Notes under the pieces: generated by a model
What the model was told of the DNA's origin: nothing
Databases searched by the model: none
What the model saw: the letters and a program-made list of their open reading frames with translations, nothing else
Program-made: the position numbers and the translations under genes
Part shown: piece by piece, positions 1-35,990 of the stretch
Position numbering within the stretch: position 1 is the first letter of the stretch
Layout: each line of letters opens with the position of its first letter
From: Flaccisagitta enflata
Lineage: Eukaryota; Chaetognatha; Sagittoidea; Aphragmophora
Reading direction: 5' to 3'
Length of the DNA stretch: 64,000 bases
Assembly: GCA_965153355.1 (NCBI GenBank)
Contig: OZ231128.1
Span: 28,024,001 to 28,088,000 of the forward strand

Positions 1-74
1 GGACGGACCGACGGACGGACGGACGGACGGACCGACAAAGCGGGGTGTAGAGTCGCGTAGCACGCGACTAAAAA
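1..74 (+). mobile_element. HINE-like element, 3' end only
   Basis: The window opens in a GACG/GACC tetranucleotide run followed by the terminal signature of a repeat family seen more than twenty times here: a short GC-rich palindrome of the form AGTCGCGT..ACGCGACT followed directly by AAAAA. The 5' part lies outside the window. A tetranucleotide core plus a terminal palindrome is known for non-autonomous Helentron derivatives (DINE-1, HINE, mollusc pearl elements); that assignment is inference. Confidence 0.6.
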
Positions 75-120
75 GTGCATCTTCAGATTTTAAACTTAGA
101 ATAATTGCTGCCATGGCAAA

Positions 121-335
121 AGGCGGCAACACTATGAGAGGCTTTGTCAGTCCGTCCGTCTGTCGGTCCGTTGGTCCATAAGCATGAGTCGAAAAGTGGG
201 AAAACGAGCGTTTAAGAATCTTTTTGTGTATGTGTCTGTGTTTAGAAGGGGGTTGGGTGGGGCGTTGGGTGTGGATGGGGGTTGGCCGCCCCTGCCCACC
301 CATCCGCAACGATATTGTGACCCCGCCTCACTTGT
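121..335 (-). mobile_element. HINE-like element, subfamily D, degraded
   Basis: Reads on the minus strand as the subfamily also found at 20204-20430 and 60092-60347: a GACGCGGGGTCACAA-like 5' region, a stretch rich in 'ggggtgggcagggg', a GTCC/GTCT core and the fragment 'gaggctttgtc'. The terminal palindrome near 121-135 is eroded. No coding potential. Confidence 0.5.
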
Positions 336-610
336 CTTATTTATCTCAGCAATGATATCAAGAGGAAACCAATAAATTTAGTTAGTTTCTGGGCAATGCA
401 ACATAAAGTTTTTTTTTAAACTGGCGCGGATCACTCTACAAGGTTTTGCTATAGATTCACCAGTCAAAAAATCAGTCATAAAAAGTCACTATTTTTTTCG
501 CCACGTCACTTCACGCCCTTGTATAGTTGTAGCGTTCTGTCGCTCGCCGCGAGCGCGCACTGGATGTTAAAGAGGATTAAAAAAGGGACTGATGATCATG
601 GTGTGCAAGT

Positions 611-893
<283 letters not shown>

Positions 894-1124
894 GGTGAGG
901 GGTGTCCGTTAGCGGGCCGGTAAGCCCCAGCACCGCACCGCTGTCATTCTAAGCAACTTGCGTTATGACGAAAAAGAAGTTTGTTGTTAGTAAGTTTTCT
1001 CTTTCTGAGTTTCGGTTTTTTTTTCTCTCTTCTTTTTTTTCAGTTTGACGATGCTTTTTCTCGCTCGATTTGACTTCGTTTCCGCTACATTCACTTGAGA
1101 CTGTCCCCTTGCCTCTGAAAGAAA

Positions 1125-1248
<124 letters not shown>

Positions 1249-1530
1249 CACGCTATTGATGCACATGTACATATCGTCAGACAGCATTTCCATAAACCAA
1301 AGATCAGCAGTCTACGCCTACCTATATACCGTGAATAAGACAACATAGATCGACGTCGGAGAGCGCGGCGTTTGCGCTGTAAGACGATTTCAGCTAATTT
1401 TCGTTAAATACATTGTTGATTTCAACGATTAGAATTCAACTATCATTTGTTACGAGACTATCAGGAAATTTTAAACTGTAGTTACAACATATCCTGACAT
1501 ATATTTAGTCAAAGGGGAAAAAAAGAATAA

Positions 1531-24725
<23,195 letters not shown>

Positions 24726-25638
24726 AGAGTGCGCGATATTTTTAGAAGTAGGTGTATATACAATGTTTAGAAGATTCGGGGGCGGAACAATGCGTAATGT
24801 ACGCCGTCGAATCATTCGCGGGGGATTGGGCGGCTCGCAAATTTTTTTTCTAAGTTTTGTGCCATTCAGTCGAAAAGGAAGCAGACAAAAGGTCAACAGT
24901 AGAATTTTAGAAAGTAAGAAAATGGGATGTAGGAAGTCAATAACACGATACAGGATGCAGGATGTAGAATACAAGATACAGACAGAGAAAATTTCTAAAG
25001 AAGTAAAGTTCATAAGGTCATGTCAGGGATCACTAGATTCTCAGTCATGACCCATGGGTATGAGACCCATGAGTATTTATCCTACACATATCCCTGTCTT
25101 TACAAATTTCAAGAGGTAGCGTGTGAATTTGAATTGAAAGAAACACATCACGGAATTTAAAACAATGAGTGAACGTTAATACATGGAGAGACGCAGTCAC
25201 ACAGAAGCAAGGGAAGGGAAAAACGATATCATTTAGGAGTAATGACCTTAATAGGAAGAAAACGAGTCAGATAGAAAATGAAACGAAAACAGAAAGAGAC
25301 AGACGGAGAATGTGATGACTGATGAGAGCCTGACGTTGATAAGAAGAGGATAATTAACTCGGTTTCGCGTTTCCGTCAACAGATAACAGCAAAGAGAGAG
25401 AGAGTGAAAGTAATTCTGTCGTCGGTGATGAGGGGGAGAAGGACGCTTTGAGTCGTCGTCGTCCGTCTTACATCGGTTTTTTTATCAACGATACAAAAGA
25501 GGGAGGAAGATTTTTCGGCGCGGCAAAAGACGTCACAAGACTTGATGTGCGCCGGCTGCCGCCTCATTGAAATAATAAGGACAACATGCGCGTGTCTTCC
25601 CCCTTCTCTTTTGTCTCTGACTCTCTGTCTTTCTGTCA

Positions 25639-25673
<35 letters not shown>

Positions 25674-26074
25674 GTCTATCAAACTATCATATAGTTTTCT
25701 TCTCATAAAACCGCTATTTGAAACATTATAATTACATATAGCTAGCCATATCGCCAGCCATGGCCATGTAAGTTTCCTTGATTGAAAAACGCTACATCAT
25801 TAAAAATTAGGAATTTATGTAACAAAGGGCATTTTGGAACGTGTAAATTGTAAAACAAACAAATATCATTACTATTAACCATTAAACATTGATTTATCAG
25901 GTAAACGCCTTGATTTTTTTGCTAGTACCTATCATATAGATCTTTGATTTGAATCGAAATGATGAAGTTATTGACATAATGAATGCAAAATAAACGAAGA
26001 TAATATCCTTCAGATCGGCTTTTGATTGAGGTCGTTTATGTTGACCTATTCTGTTGATCCAGTGCAGGGGTCAT

Positions 26075-26079
26075 AGTTT

Positions 26080-26174
<95 letters not shown>

Positions 26175-26397
26175 GCTCAAAGAAAGGCGTAACTGTAAGT
26201 GGCAACTGCTCAAAAGTTCTTGCGCTGTGTCCTAACAAAAAATATGAATTAGCTTTCCTCTCTTTTATTTCAAATGAATGATGTGCGTTTTATTCATGCT
26301 CCTCTTTTACGGCAAAAACAACTGAAAAACAACAACAACAATAAAACAACAACAACAACAATAATAACAACAATAAAAACAACAACAACAACAGTGT

Positions 26398-26477
<80 letters not shown>
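26075..26477. repeat. (GTT)n and (GT)n microsatellites with AAC-rich spacer
   Basis: About 33 GTT units at 26075-26175 and (GT)n at 26400-26477. The spacer from 26320 has AAC/AAT trimers, roughly complementary to the GTT tract, so the region could fold. From 26478 to 27400 I see no gene. Confidence 0.92.
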
Positions 26478-26480
<3 letters not shown>

Positions 26481-27299
26481 TGCGTTTTTGATTATGCATG
26501 CGAGTCAGATTCGGCGTCGCGTCGATCATTGGTTGAGTTGTGTGATGGTCCATGGCGTGAATTTGGTTTTGCGTGACGTCGCGACATCTGTCAGTCGGCG
26601 TCGGTGACATCCGTTTTGCGCGCCGGCGCTGCCACTCGGCGCCGCTTCAGCCAAGTCGGGCGTGAAAATCGTACGTGGGGAACGCCTTAATCGCGAACCA
26701 CCAAAATTAATCTCCTGAGCTGATAGAATCTTTTTTTTTTTTCAAGGATTGAGCTTCTGTCTTTCTCCCTTTCAGTTTTTAACTGACTTTCCGTTAGTCC
26801 GTCCGTTCATTAGTGGGTTTTGTCTATCAAGTTCTTTACTCGCTTAAATCGCCATCTCGAGTCGTCTCATGACTAAATCATTTAGCTTCACACACTGTTC
26901 CCATATAGCGATTTAATCAGACTTGAGTGTCTGCGGTACTGATCGGCGGAGAAGTGTTCAGTGGTGTGTGGGGAACATCTCTCACTATTTGGTAAGTTTT
27001 TTTTAAAGCAAACTTTTCGTGAAATGCCCTCTATCATCAAGAACAAAAGCAGGTCAGGTGGTGGTATCTATTCAACAGAAAGCTTACCTTGTTTCAAGAA
27101 TTATTTCTAAACAAATTGGCCAAAATACTTGGAGATGGTCTCGATTTGAAGATATTTGGTTATATTTTATGAAAAAATCCATCATGAGAGATATCAGCCC
27201 CTTTGAGAGTCTGTAAGGGAGTTCCAACACAGGCCAAATGTTTGTAATTGACTGAAATCTGTGTCTTTATTTTTTTTACCTCCCCAAATCATAAAGTCC

Positions 27300-27930
27300 T
27301 TGCGTATCTAAATGGAATCCAGTCCATTGGCCTGTCCTTTGGTCAGCATGTCAGTTTGTCTGTCTGTCCATCTGTTTTCATAAGATCTCTGAAAACACTC
27401 TCAATGAATATGAATATGAATATGAATATGAATATGAATATGAATATGAATATGAATATGAATATGAATATTCCTCTCTCCTTTGTAATCATGTTTTATA
27501 CATTCATTCATTCATTTGTTCATTCATTCATTCATTTATTCATTCATTGATTCATTCATTGATTCATTCATTTATTCATTCATTCATTCATTCAATCATT
27601 CATTCATTCATTCATTCATTCATTTATTCATTCATTCATGGTTAGGCTGTCAGTTTGTCTGTCCATTTGTTGGTCAGTTAACATTTCGATCTGTCAGTCA
27701 TGTTTGCATAAGATCTCAGAAAACACTCTTAATCAATATTCCTTTCTCCTTTGTAATCATGTTTTCTACATTCATTTATTCATTCATCCGTTCATTGGTT
27801 CATTAGTTCGTTCGTTTCTTCATTCATTCCATTATTGATTCATTCATTTATTCATTCAATTCATCTATTCATTCATTCATGCATTCATTCTTTCATTCAT
27901 TTATTCATTCATTCATTCACTCATTCTGTG
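27300..27930. repeat. (ATGAAT)n and (ATTC)n arrays within a ~310-bp tandem duplication
   Basis: 'tcagtttgtctgtc', 'cataagatct' and 'gaaaacactct' followed by 'tttgtaatcatgttt' occur at 27345-27500 and again at 27650-27770. Between and after are (ATGAAT)n at 27403-27472 and (ATTC)n at 27497-27640 and 27765-27930. Confidence 0.8.
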
Positions 27931-28009
27931 GGGTGTACATTTCAATCAATCGAGCGTTCTTGTTTCAAGTTGCTTCAGTTACGACGTCGACCCGCATTAG
28001 AGAAGATAC

Positions 28010-28135
28010 ATTGCTGATTTTAAAAGTGCTTGGTTAGATTTAAAGTTACCAATCATTCCTAAGGCTCAACTTTTGTTTGAGCATTTGCGCGAAGAAATTG
28101 AGCAGATGGGTAAAAATTCAGTAACATTAAAATGA
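28010..28135 (+). pseudogene. Possible transposase-derived coding fragment
   Basis: A 42-codon open segment 'FKSAWLDLKLPIIPKAQLLF' then 'EHLREEIEQMG' ending in TGA. The pattern 'W..lg.pi.pK.H....H' is found in the C-terminal part of some cut-and-paste transposases and of retroelement-like ORFs, as I recall. It is cut off on both sides by stops and simple repeat, so a decayed fragment is the best reading. Low confidence. Confidence 0.25.
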
Positions 28136-28379
28136 GTAAGGTGCGTGGGAGCTGGTAGGGACAGGGCTGTGGAGGTGGAAAGGAGATTCAGGCAGATGCA
28201 GTGATGAGATTAGTCGGGGATCTTAAGGAAATGCCGTGCAAAAATTTTCAGCAAGCTCTAGAAATTTGCATACGGGACTATTCTTTCATGCTGAAGACAG
28301 CCAAACCATCCGTTTTTCAAAATTTTTTTAGCCCCCCTTCTAAAAATCGCTTTTTAGGCCATTTTTTCACTTCAAAACG

Positions 28380-29150
28380 TCATAACGGGTAAACCGTTCA
28401 GGTTGGCTCAACAAAATTTTACATGGTAAAATATGTGATATTTCTTTAGTTACATACCAAATTTCAGCTTAATCGGTTGAGTAGAAGCGGCGTTATTGAA
28501 TTTTAAAGTCTAGGTACCTTTTTTCAAAAAAATGCCAAAATTTTGAAAAGGGCTTTCACTAGGCTAAATGGTTCAACTTCATGCCACAAGATTTTGTATG
28601 GTCAAATGTATGATAAAAACCGACTTGCATGTCAAATCTTAGCCTCTCAGCTCTTATAGAAGCGGAGATATGAAGGTTCAAAGTTAAGCATATTTTTTTG
28701 AGAAAAAATCAAAAACTACAAAAAAATGATTTTTTCTCCTCAACGACAAATGCCACCAACTTGAAATTTTACATGATGAATAATATGATATTTTTGGAGT
28801 TGTCCACAAAATTTGAGCCTTAAAACTCAAATAGAAGCGGAGATATTGTCATTTAAAGTCTAGGTACCCATTGTTCCAAAAAATGCAAAATTTTGAAAAG
28901 GGCTATGCCTAGGCCAAACCATTTGGCCAATTGCCACAAAATTTGACGTGGTGATAAGCATTATTAATACCTAATTACATGTCAAATCTGAGCTTTTAAA
29001 CCCTTATCAAAACAAAGTTATGAATTTTTAAAGATTCACCATTACCTTTGGAAAAAAAAACAACAAAAATAGAAAAAGTACCATTACTTCTGAACCATAG
29101 TAGCCACGGAGATGAAATTTGACATGATGAATTGTGTGATATTTTTGAAA
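28380..29150. repeat. Degenerate non-coding tandem repeat
   Basis: Four or so copies of a unit with 'aaaattttacatg(g/a)tgaa..atgtgatattttt', 'ccaaatttgagc' and 'tagaagcggagatat', at about 120-240 bp spacing. It resembles in style, but not in sequence, the units in the two giant palindromes. No coding frame. Confidence 0.5.
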
Positions 29151-29262
29151 GCTCAAGAACGTTCTCCCCCTTCCCATCTTCCATTACGTCATCCCTCCTC
29201 CTCATCATTCTAACACGGTGAAAGATAAAGAAACTCTCTCCTCTTCCTCATCATCCATCACG

Positions 29263-30309
29263 ATGGCAGCAAAGTCCCGCGCAGAAAAAGCCAAAATTCT
29301 GGAAGATACTTTAAGAAAAATGCCCGACTTCAACGCCGTGATCGTGGCAGCGGACGCCGGAGCCATCGGCGGAAGCGGCGCCTCGGTAAACACGGCGATG
29401 ACGTCGGACTTTCAAACGGAAAACGACGAGAGATCTAGAGAAGCGAAGGCAACGGCACAAACATTAGGACTGCTCGCGCGTTTCTTCGCTTTACGACATG
29501 ACGATGTATTAAAAGAATTCGCCGGCGTCGACGATCATGACGCACATCAGGCCTTCCTCGACATCGACGATACGCGCGTCGCGCTCGTGGAAAAAATGTG
29601 GCTTTTCCACGAAATGGTCACAAAAAAACTTTTTCCCGCCAACACGAGAGAAGACATTCACGGACGAAAATCGGCTGGAAACCACATCAACGTCATCCAG
29701 TTGTTTGACAGAAGGAGTAGCCTCCTAGAGATCATTTCTGCGCGAATACCATTTTATGCAGAGAAATTCTTTGAAGAATACGAACAAGGAGATGGCTTTC
29801 AAAAACTTCTCGATTTTGTCCTTACGCGCATTAACCTCCTCAAAATCATTCAAATGTCGATAGAACCCGAAACGACTCAAACGGAAGCCGAAGGAATAAA
29901 GCATCAGCATCAGCTCCACGCTACCGACCATCAGACGCAGCATCATTTTGAACAAAATAAAAGCTGCATGTATTGCAAAAACCGTCACGATACATCAAAA
30001 TGCGATAAACTTTACTGCCTTTCCATAGAAGACAGAGTAGCAGTAATTTCCACGCTCCATCTCTGTTACCACTGCCTCCGCCCTGGACACAACGCCAGAT
30101 CCTGTCCAGAAAAGAGGGAAGTCACCTGCAGCATCTGCAGCAGGAAAGGGCATGTGACGCTCCTTCATGGCAGGCATCTTCTCCACTCTCCCAACGACTC
30201 GCCGTATCGTCACCGACGCAACGATTCTGACAACGCCGGCGATGACACAAAGTCCGACCTCGAAGCGCTCGAGTCCAACGGAACTGAGGATGAAAATGAA
30301 TTATGTTGA
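29263..30309 (+). CDS. BEL/Pao-type retrotransposon gag ORF with three zinc knuckles
   Basis: Intact 348-codon ORF from ATG 29263 (the open frame extends upstream without another ATG). The first 200 residues are helix-rich and charged. The C-terminal third has CX2CX3HX4C, then CX2CX4HX4C ('CYHCLRPGHNARSC'), then CX2CX4HX4H ('CSICSRKGHVTLLH'). That triple spacing, with a conserved 'L-L-H', is the pattern of Pao/BEL gag just before the A17 protease. The C-terminus is Asp/Ser/Glu-rich and ends in TGA. No protease, RT, RNase H or integrase follows and no LTRs were found. It is either a decapitated element or a domesticated gag. GC content is higher than its surroundings. Confidence 0.6.
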   Translation: MAAKSRAEKAKILEDTLRKMPDFNAVIVAADAGAIGGSGASVNTAMTSDFQTENDERSREAKATAQTLGLLARFFALRHDDVLKEFAGVDDHDAHQAFLDIDDTRVALVEKMWLFHEMVTKKLFPANTREDIHGRKSAGNHINVIQLFDRRSSLLEIISARIPFYAEKFFEEYEQGDGFQKLLDFVLTRINLLKIIQMSIEPETTQTEAEGIKHQHQLHATDHQTQHHFEQNKSCMYCKNRHDTSKCDKLYCLSIEDRVAVISTLHLCYHCLRPGHNARSCPEKREVTCSICSRKGHVTLLHGRHLLHSPNDSPYRHRRNDSDNAGDDTKSDLEALESNGTEDENELC

Positions 30310-32166
30310 GTCGTTGAGAACTTGGACCGTAATTCTTCGATCTCTCGTTGTACTCGATCTGCTCATCTCCGTCACGCCATTCAACTCCATTCACGCCATT
30401 CATCTCCGTCAATCCATTCATCAGTTCCTTGAATGAAAACACAATTAAGATCGGCATGATTACTGACTCGCCTCATAAAATTACCACACTCACAGAGGTC
30501 ATCTCAAAAGAAAAATGTTTCGTTTACTGCGACAGACTTGATCACCCTCTCTCCGTTCACACATGTACTTACTTCCTGCTATCAAAATTCTATTCCAACT
30601 TCAACGCTAACAATAAAGCCTCATATTTCAACTTATCCTCAGCTCCTCATCACATGGACTATTCCTGCCTCTGTCATCTTCTCGCCTCGTTATCTTCCCG
30701 TCTGTTATCTTTCCGCTCGTCATCTTCCCGCCTGTCATTCTCCGTCTGTCATCTTTCCCGCCTGCCGCCTCCTCTGTCATTCCTGTCATCTTCTGCTGTC
30801 ATCTTCCCGTCTGTCATCTTCCCGCCTGTCATCTTTCCCGCTCTGTCTGGTCTTCCCGCTCGCCCTTCCATCACACCTTCCCACCGTCATCTTCCGCCCA
30901 TCATCTTTCCCCAGCTCATCTTCCCATCTGTCATTTTCTCTGCTTATCATCTTCCCGTATGGTCATCTTCCTTTCTGTCATCTTCCCGTCTGTCATCTTC
31001 CTGGCTCATTGCCTTTCACTATCATTCTCTGCATGTCATCTTTCTGCCTGTTCATCTTCTCCCGCCTGTCATACTTCCTATCTTCTCATCTTCTTTTCTT
31101 TGGGCCAATCAACCCTCGTTGTCATATGAAAATCCATCATTTTATTGGAGGCATCTCCGCGCTGGTCAGTCATCTTCCTGCGCATCTACATCGCTGGCAC
31201 CTCTCTCTCTCTAACTGGCTTCTTCTATCAATTTAGAATTGATAAAATTAGGGCCACACTTCATATAATTGTCGCTTCTGTTGCCTCATATCATATTAAA
31301 GAATCATTCTAAAATGCCGGCTGCTTTCACCAACGCTGCAATGTGTCAATCTTTATTCTCATGTTGTCCCACACCTATCCCCAGGGTCTGCCAACACGTT
31401 CCTTGCCTATCTACTGATACTTTCTCAATTCGCTCTTCTGTCATATTCCAATACCCGCCCTCATCATCTACGCTCAAAGTTTTATTTTTCTGACTTGCTC
31501 TTGACTAAGCGTCCACACCGTAACTTTTAATATTCACCGCATCATCAATACCTCCTCTTACTCCGGATCATTACAAGAAAAAGAAACTTCGCTTTTGCCA
31601 TTACTGACGCCACGCGTCAATCTCACTGCCTGTACTCATTTCAATCCTCCCTCACGTCCCTAGCATCTTGTTCCAACAGACTATTCTGATGAAAAACATT
31701 ACCTACGTTGAGGCATCCCTGCTCTGAAGGTCGTACCCTTGCGATCTCTCTCTCTCTCTCTCTCTTTCTCTCCCTCGTTGATTACAACGTTATTAACCCC
31801 CGTTTCACATCAACGTCAACAATAATGCGTCAACTTTATCCTCGGCTTTTTGCTCGACCTCGCCATCATCATTCCCGCCATCAACATACATCCCCCCTCA
31901 ATCATGCCTTCATGCTTTCATCTCTTCTCACCCGTTCTCATCATCCACGTCCTAGTTCTGTTTTCTTCTGTTTTCTATCCTGGACTTTATCGTCAACTCC
32001 TATGGACTACTTATCAATCTCGCCTTCATCATTTTCGACCACTCACATTTTCTTTCCATTCTCATCTTAATCATTCCGCCATCCCCCTGCCACTCAGTAT
32101 CATCATTTTACGTTGGAGGCATCTCCGGCGCTTAGTCGGAGTCATATCTTACATATCTCCATCGCC

Positions 32167-32211
<45 letters not shown>

Positions 32212-33890
32212 CTCGCTCTCGCCCTATCGCTCTCGCTCTCGCTCTCGCCCTCTCCCTTTCACTCTCGCTCTCGCCCTCCCGCTCTCGCTCTCTCTCTCGT
32301 TATCATATCTCATATCCTCTCATATCACATCGTATCATGCCAGGGATGAGTGCCGTCGCCGTTGGCGAACCCGGGAGATTCTGGGGATGCTACGGCAGCA
32401 AATGGCAAAACAGATGCCCTGGATCCTTCTCTCGCTCTCTCTCTCCCTCTCTCTCTCTCTCTCTTTCAGAAGAAGAAGAAGAAGAAGCAACCAACAAAGA
32501 TGTAGTCCTCGTCCGATCCTCGTCATCCTCCTATCCTCATCCTCGTCATCCGTCCCTTCCTCATCCTCGTACAACGCCGGCGAATGCGCGTCATCCTCCT
32601 TCTCCCCCGCTCCTCATCAAGCCGCCAAGCTAGGATGCAGTCTAGGATGCAGTCTGGCTCAGTTACGCTTATCTCGCTCTTCCTCCTTGTCATCATCATC
32701 ATCATCAATCCCCCGACTCTCGACAGCGGAGACGCGCAATGGATCGAGTCGCCAAGGTCGTGGACGTACGCCGGATTATCGGCGGAAAATCTGCGGCGAA
32801 TGCGGCGACAAACCCGAACCCGTTACTACCGCCATCCTCATCCTCTTCTTCATCCCGATCCTCATCAAACCGCCAAGCCGGGTCCGACACCGGAATATCG
32901 GCGTGAATCTCGGCGAAAGCGGCGACAAACTTATCTTTGACTCGCCCCATTTTCCCGCATTCCTACACGCGTTTTAAAGACTCATCCATCTCATCATCCT
33001 CATCCTTCTCCTCATCTTCTGTATATAGTCTATTTTTTTATTCCTTTGTGTTTCTTCTTTTGTTCATCACATATCCCCTCCCCCCAGTCCACATCACCAT
33101 AACTATTTTTTAGATTTTTTTTCTTGCTTGCACAGTAGTCTTCTTCTTCCCTTAGTCCCCCCCTTCGAGAAATCTGCACTATTTACGACAGTTTCCTAAA
33201 CACTGTTGAAGCATTTTGTGATGGGAGTGTTCGTAATTGCGCCGTATTTTGTTTTATCCTCTTATCCATCTACAGAAAACCTCGCTAAACTCGCTATTCT
33301 GGGGGTCGCTCCAAAGATTCATCTTCCTCATCATCCTCCTCCTCTCTCCTCGTCCTCCTCGTCCTCCCTCCTCGTCATCCTCGACTCCTCTCTTCCCATT
33401 GGACTTCTTCTTCCCAAAAGAAAACATTATCAGAATTCTTCGCCATCATTCAAGACTTAATGACTCATTTAAAGATCATTTAGAGATCGTGCAAAGATCA
33501 CTTTTAGATCAAAAGACTCATCGCTTCGCCTTTTCATTGCCTCATTGTATTTCTTCTTGTTATAAGATTTCTCCTTTCTTCCCAGTGCAAGCGAGCAAGC
33601 TTCCTTTTTTGTATCGTTTCTATAAGACTTTAATATGGTTATTTCGCGCGTTTGCTGTCATCCCCCCCTTCTGGAAGTCATTCATCCTCGACTCCTCAGG
33701 TAGTGAGCCTGCTCAATGATGTGGACTGGCCCACTCTTTTCCTATCGGCTCAAGCTAATCCTCCCCCCCTTTCTCTTCTCTTTTGTCATTGTAGAACTTA
33801 CAGATCCCTTCATTCTCCAATTCGCGTATTCGTTCTAGCGGGATTCTTAAGACGGAGTTACTCAGCGATCATCAGGGCATCTAGCTAGCT
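30310..33890. repeat. Pyrimidine-rich region with 'tcatcttcccg' repeats
   Basis: C/T-rich on the plus strand. About 30 diverged copies of 'ctgtcatcttcccg' lie at 30660-31090; (CT)n and (CGCTCT)n at 31741, 32170-32300 and 32430. The phrase 'ggaggcatctcc' recurs at 31145 and 32116, and a roughly 120-bp duplication containing 'ggcggaaaatctgcggcgaa' and 'ggcgtgaatctcggcgaaag' lies at 32770 and 32890. Long Ser/Leu/Arg frames here are low complexity and I do not call them genes. It might be decayed 3' sequence of the gag-bearing element. Confidence 0.6.
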
Positions 33891-33926
33891 AGTGAACTGT
33901 TCATACGTCACGGACTCGTACAGAAG

Positions 33927-34390
33927 GAGAAGAAAAGGAAGAAGAAGAAGAAGAAGAAAAATAAAAACAAGAAGAAGAAGAAGAAGAAGAAGAAGAAGAA
34001 GAAGCAGCAACTTGCAGTATGTAAAGCAGAGTAGCATAAATTGGCACACTGTCTTAAAGAAAATGCTTTTTTTTCACTAGAAATAGAAGAGGGGATAAGA
34101 GGATGAGGGAAGGAAAAGAGGAAGAATGAGAAAAAGAGGGAGGAAAAAGAAGGAGGAGGAAGTAGAGGGAGGAAGAAGTGTACAAGAACAAAGAAGGGAA
34201 AAAAGAGGTAGAAAATGAAAAAAAAAAATAAAAAACATAGGGTATAAAAAAGAGGGAATAGTAAGAAAAGAAGAAGAGGAAGAGGAAAAAGAGGAAGGAG
34301 AGCAAGAAGAGAGAAATAAGAAGAAGAAGAAGAAGAAGAGGGAAGAAAGAGAAGAAGAGGGAAGAAGAAGATGAGGGAAGAAGAAGCCGG
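33927..34390. repeat. Purine-rich (GAA)n / (GGA)n tract
   Basis: Nearly pure A/G on the plus strand, with (GAA)n at 33970-34010 and 34318-34345, broken by 34015-34085. Opposite in strand bias to the pyrimidine-rich region just before it. Confidence 0.9.
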
Positions 34391-34399
34391 TATGCAATA

Positions 34400-35990
34400 T
34401 TTACAAAAACAATCATCTTTAATGCTCTCAAAATCAAGAATTTCAATGATTTTTTTGTGGCGTCATGAAATGACCACAAAAACAGTTCCCTATGGGCCCT
34501 CTGACCCCCTAGAATATATTTTACAATTAAATGTATATTTTTATGATGCCTATGCACACTATTTTTAATAAATAAGCATAAGCTTAAATGCTCTTAAAAT
34601 CTAGATTTGATGTTTTTTGGTTACCGCGCCATGAAATAGCCCCAGAAACAGTTCCCTGGGGCCCCCAGACCCCAGGGGGGGCCGGCAGGGTACCTAACAT
34701 GCCGTAAGAATTAATTTTTTTCTTGTTTCGCACAAATTCATGTCCAACTAAGAAAAATCTGCTGTCAAATCAATTCTTACGGCCTAGGAAGATAGCTAAA
34801 ATTAATTTTAGTAATATCAAAAATTATTAGAAACAGATTGCGATGGAAATTATTACAGAAGAGGTTGAGAAAACATTTTTGCTCTAACAAATGTGGCAAA
34901 GGATAACTTATCTATGTTTCATTTTATTCTCAATTGCTAATTATGACACACAAAATTAGATATATATAATCAAAGATTACAAATTGATCGAAGAGTTTCT
35001 TGATAGTGACTTTTTCTGACCTTAAAAAGATCAAAAACCAAAACTAAGTGGTAGAATTTGTTCCAAAGAAAAATGTCATACCCTAAAAGAGCTCTTTACA
35101 CATTATCAGCCGCCGTCCTCCTCTGCCCAGACCCCCTTGAATATATTTTACTACTTAATGTATACTTTAATGGTGCTTGTTCACAATTTTTTACTAAAGA
35201 AATAAGCTTGAATGCTTAAAATCAAGATTTTAATGATTTCAGTTGCCGGTTATGAAATCGCCCTTATATTAGGCTCCTCAGACTCCTCAGACCCCTGACC
35301 CTGAAATGTTTTTTAGTTAAGGTTCTGTCTGGTCCTCATGTCCACCATTCTGACCAAAGAAATAAGCTTGAATGCTCTAAAAATCATGAATTTCAATGAT
35401 TTTAGTCGACGGGCCATGAAATCACCCCAGAATAGCCCCCTGGGGACCCCCTGACCCCCCAAATGTATTTTTTTTTCTAGTTTCATGTTTGTCTGGTCCC
35501 TGTGCACCATTCTGACCAAAGAAATAAGCTTGAATGCTTAAGAATCATGATTTTCAATGATTTTAGTCGAAGCAGGCCATGAAAATCACCCAGAATAGCC
35601 CTGCACCCCCCCCCAAATGTATTTTTTTCTAGTTTCATGTTTGTCTGGTCCCTGGTCACCATTCTGACTAAATACCTAAGCTTGAATGCTTAAGAATCAT
35701 GATTTTCAATGATTTTAGTCACAGGCCATGAAATCACCCCAGACAGGCCCTGGGGACCCCCTGACCCCCTCAAATGTATTTTTTTTCTGTTTTTATGTTT
35801 GTCTGGTCTCAGTTCACCATTATTCTCTGACTAAAGAAATAAGCTTGAATGTTTAAGAATCGTGATTTTCAATGATTTAGTCAGCCAAGCCATGAAATCA
35901 CTCCAGAATAGTTTCCTGGGGACCCCTTGACCCCAAATGTATTTTTTTTTCTATTTCCATGTTTGTCTGGTCCCCGTCTGATTATTCTAT
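34400..35990. repeat. ~150-bp tandem repeat, about eight diverged copies
   Basis: The unit contains 'aaataagcttgaatgct', 'aatcatgattttcaatgatt', 'ccatgaaatcacccc' and 'ccctgaccccc' then a T run and 'catgtttgtctggtcc'. Best copies lie between 35320 and 35980; 34400-34680 and 35100-35300 are older. An unrelated AT-rich block interrupts at 34690-35090. Confidence 0.75.

Noticed and set aside
30348-32977. 288- and 375-codon Ser/Leu/Arg-rich frames, considered as continuation (pol) of the gag element
   Set aside because: No protease, RT or integrase motif in any frame; composition follows the CT-rich repeats.
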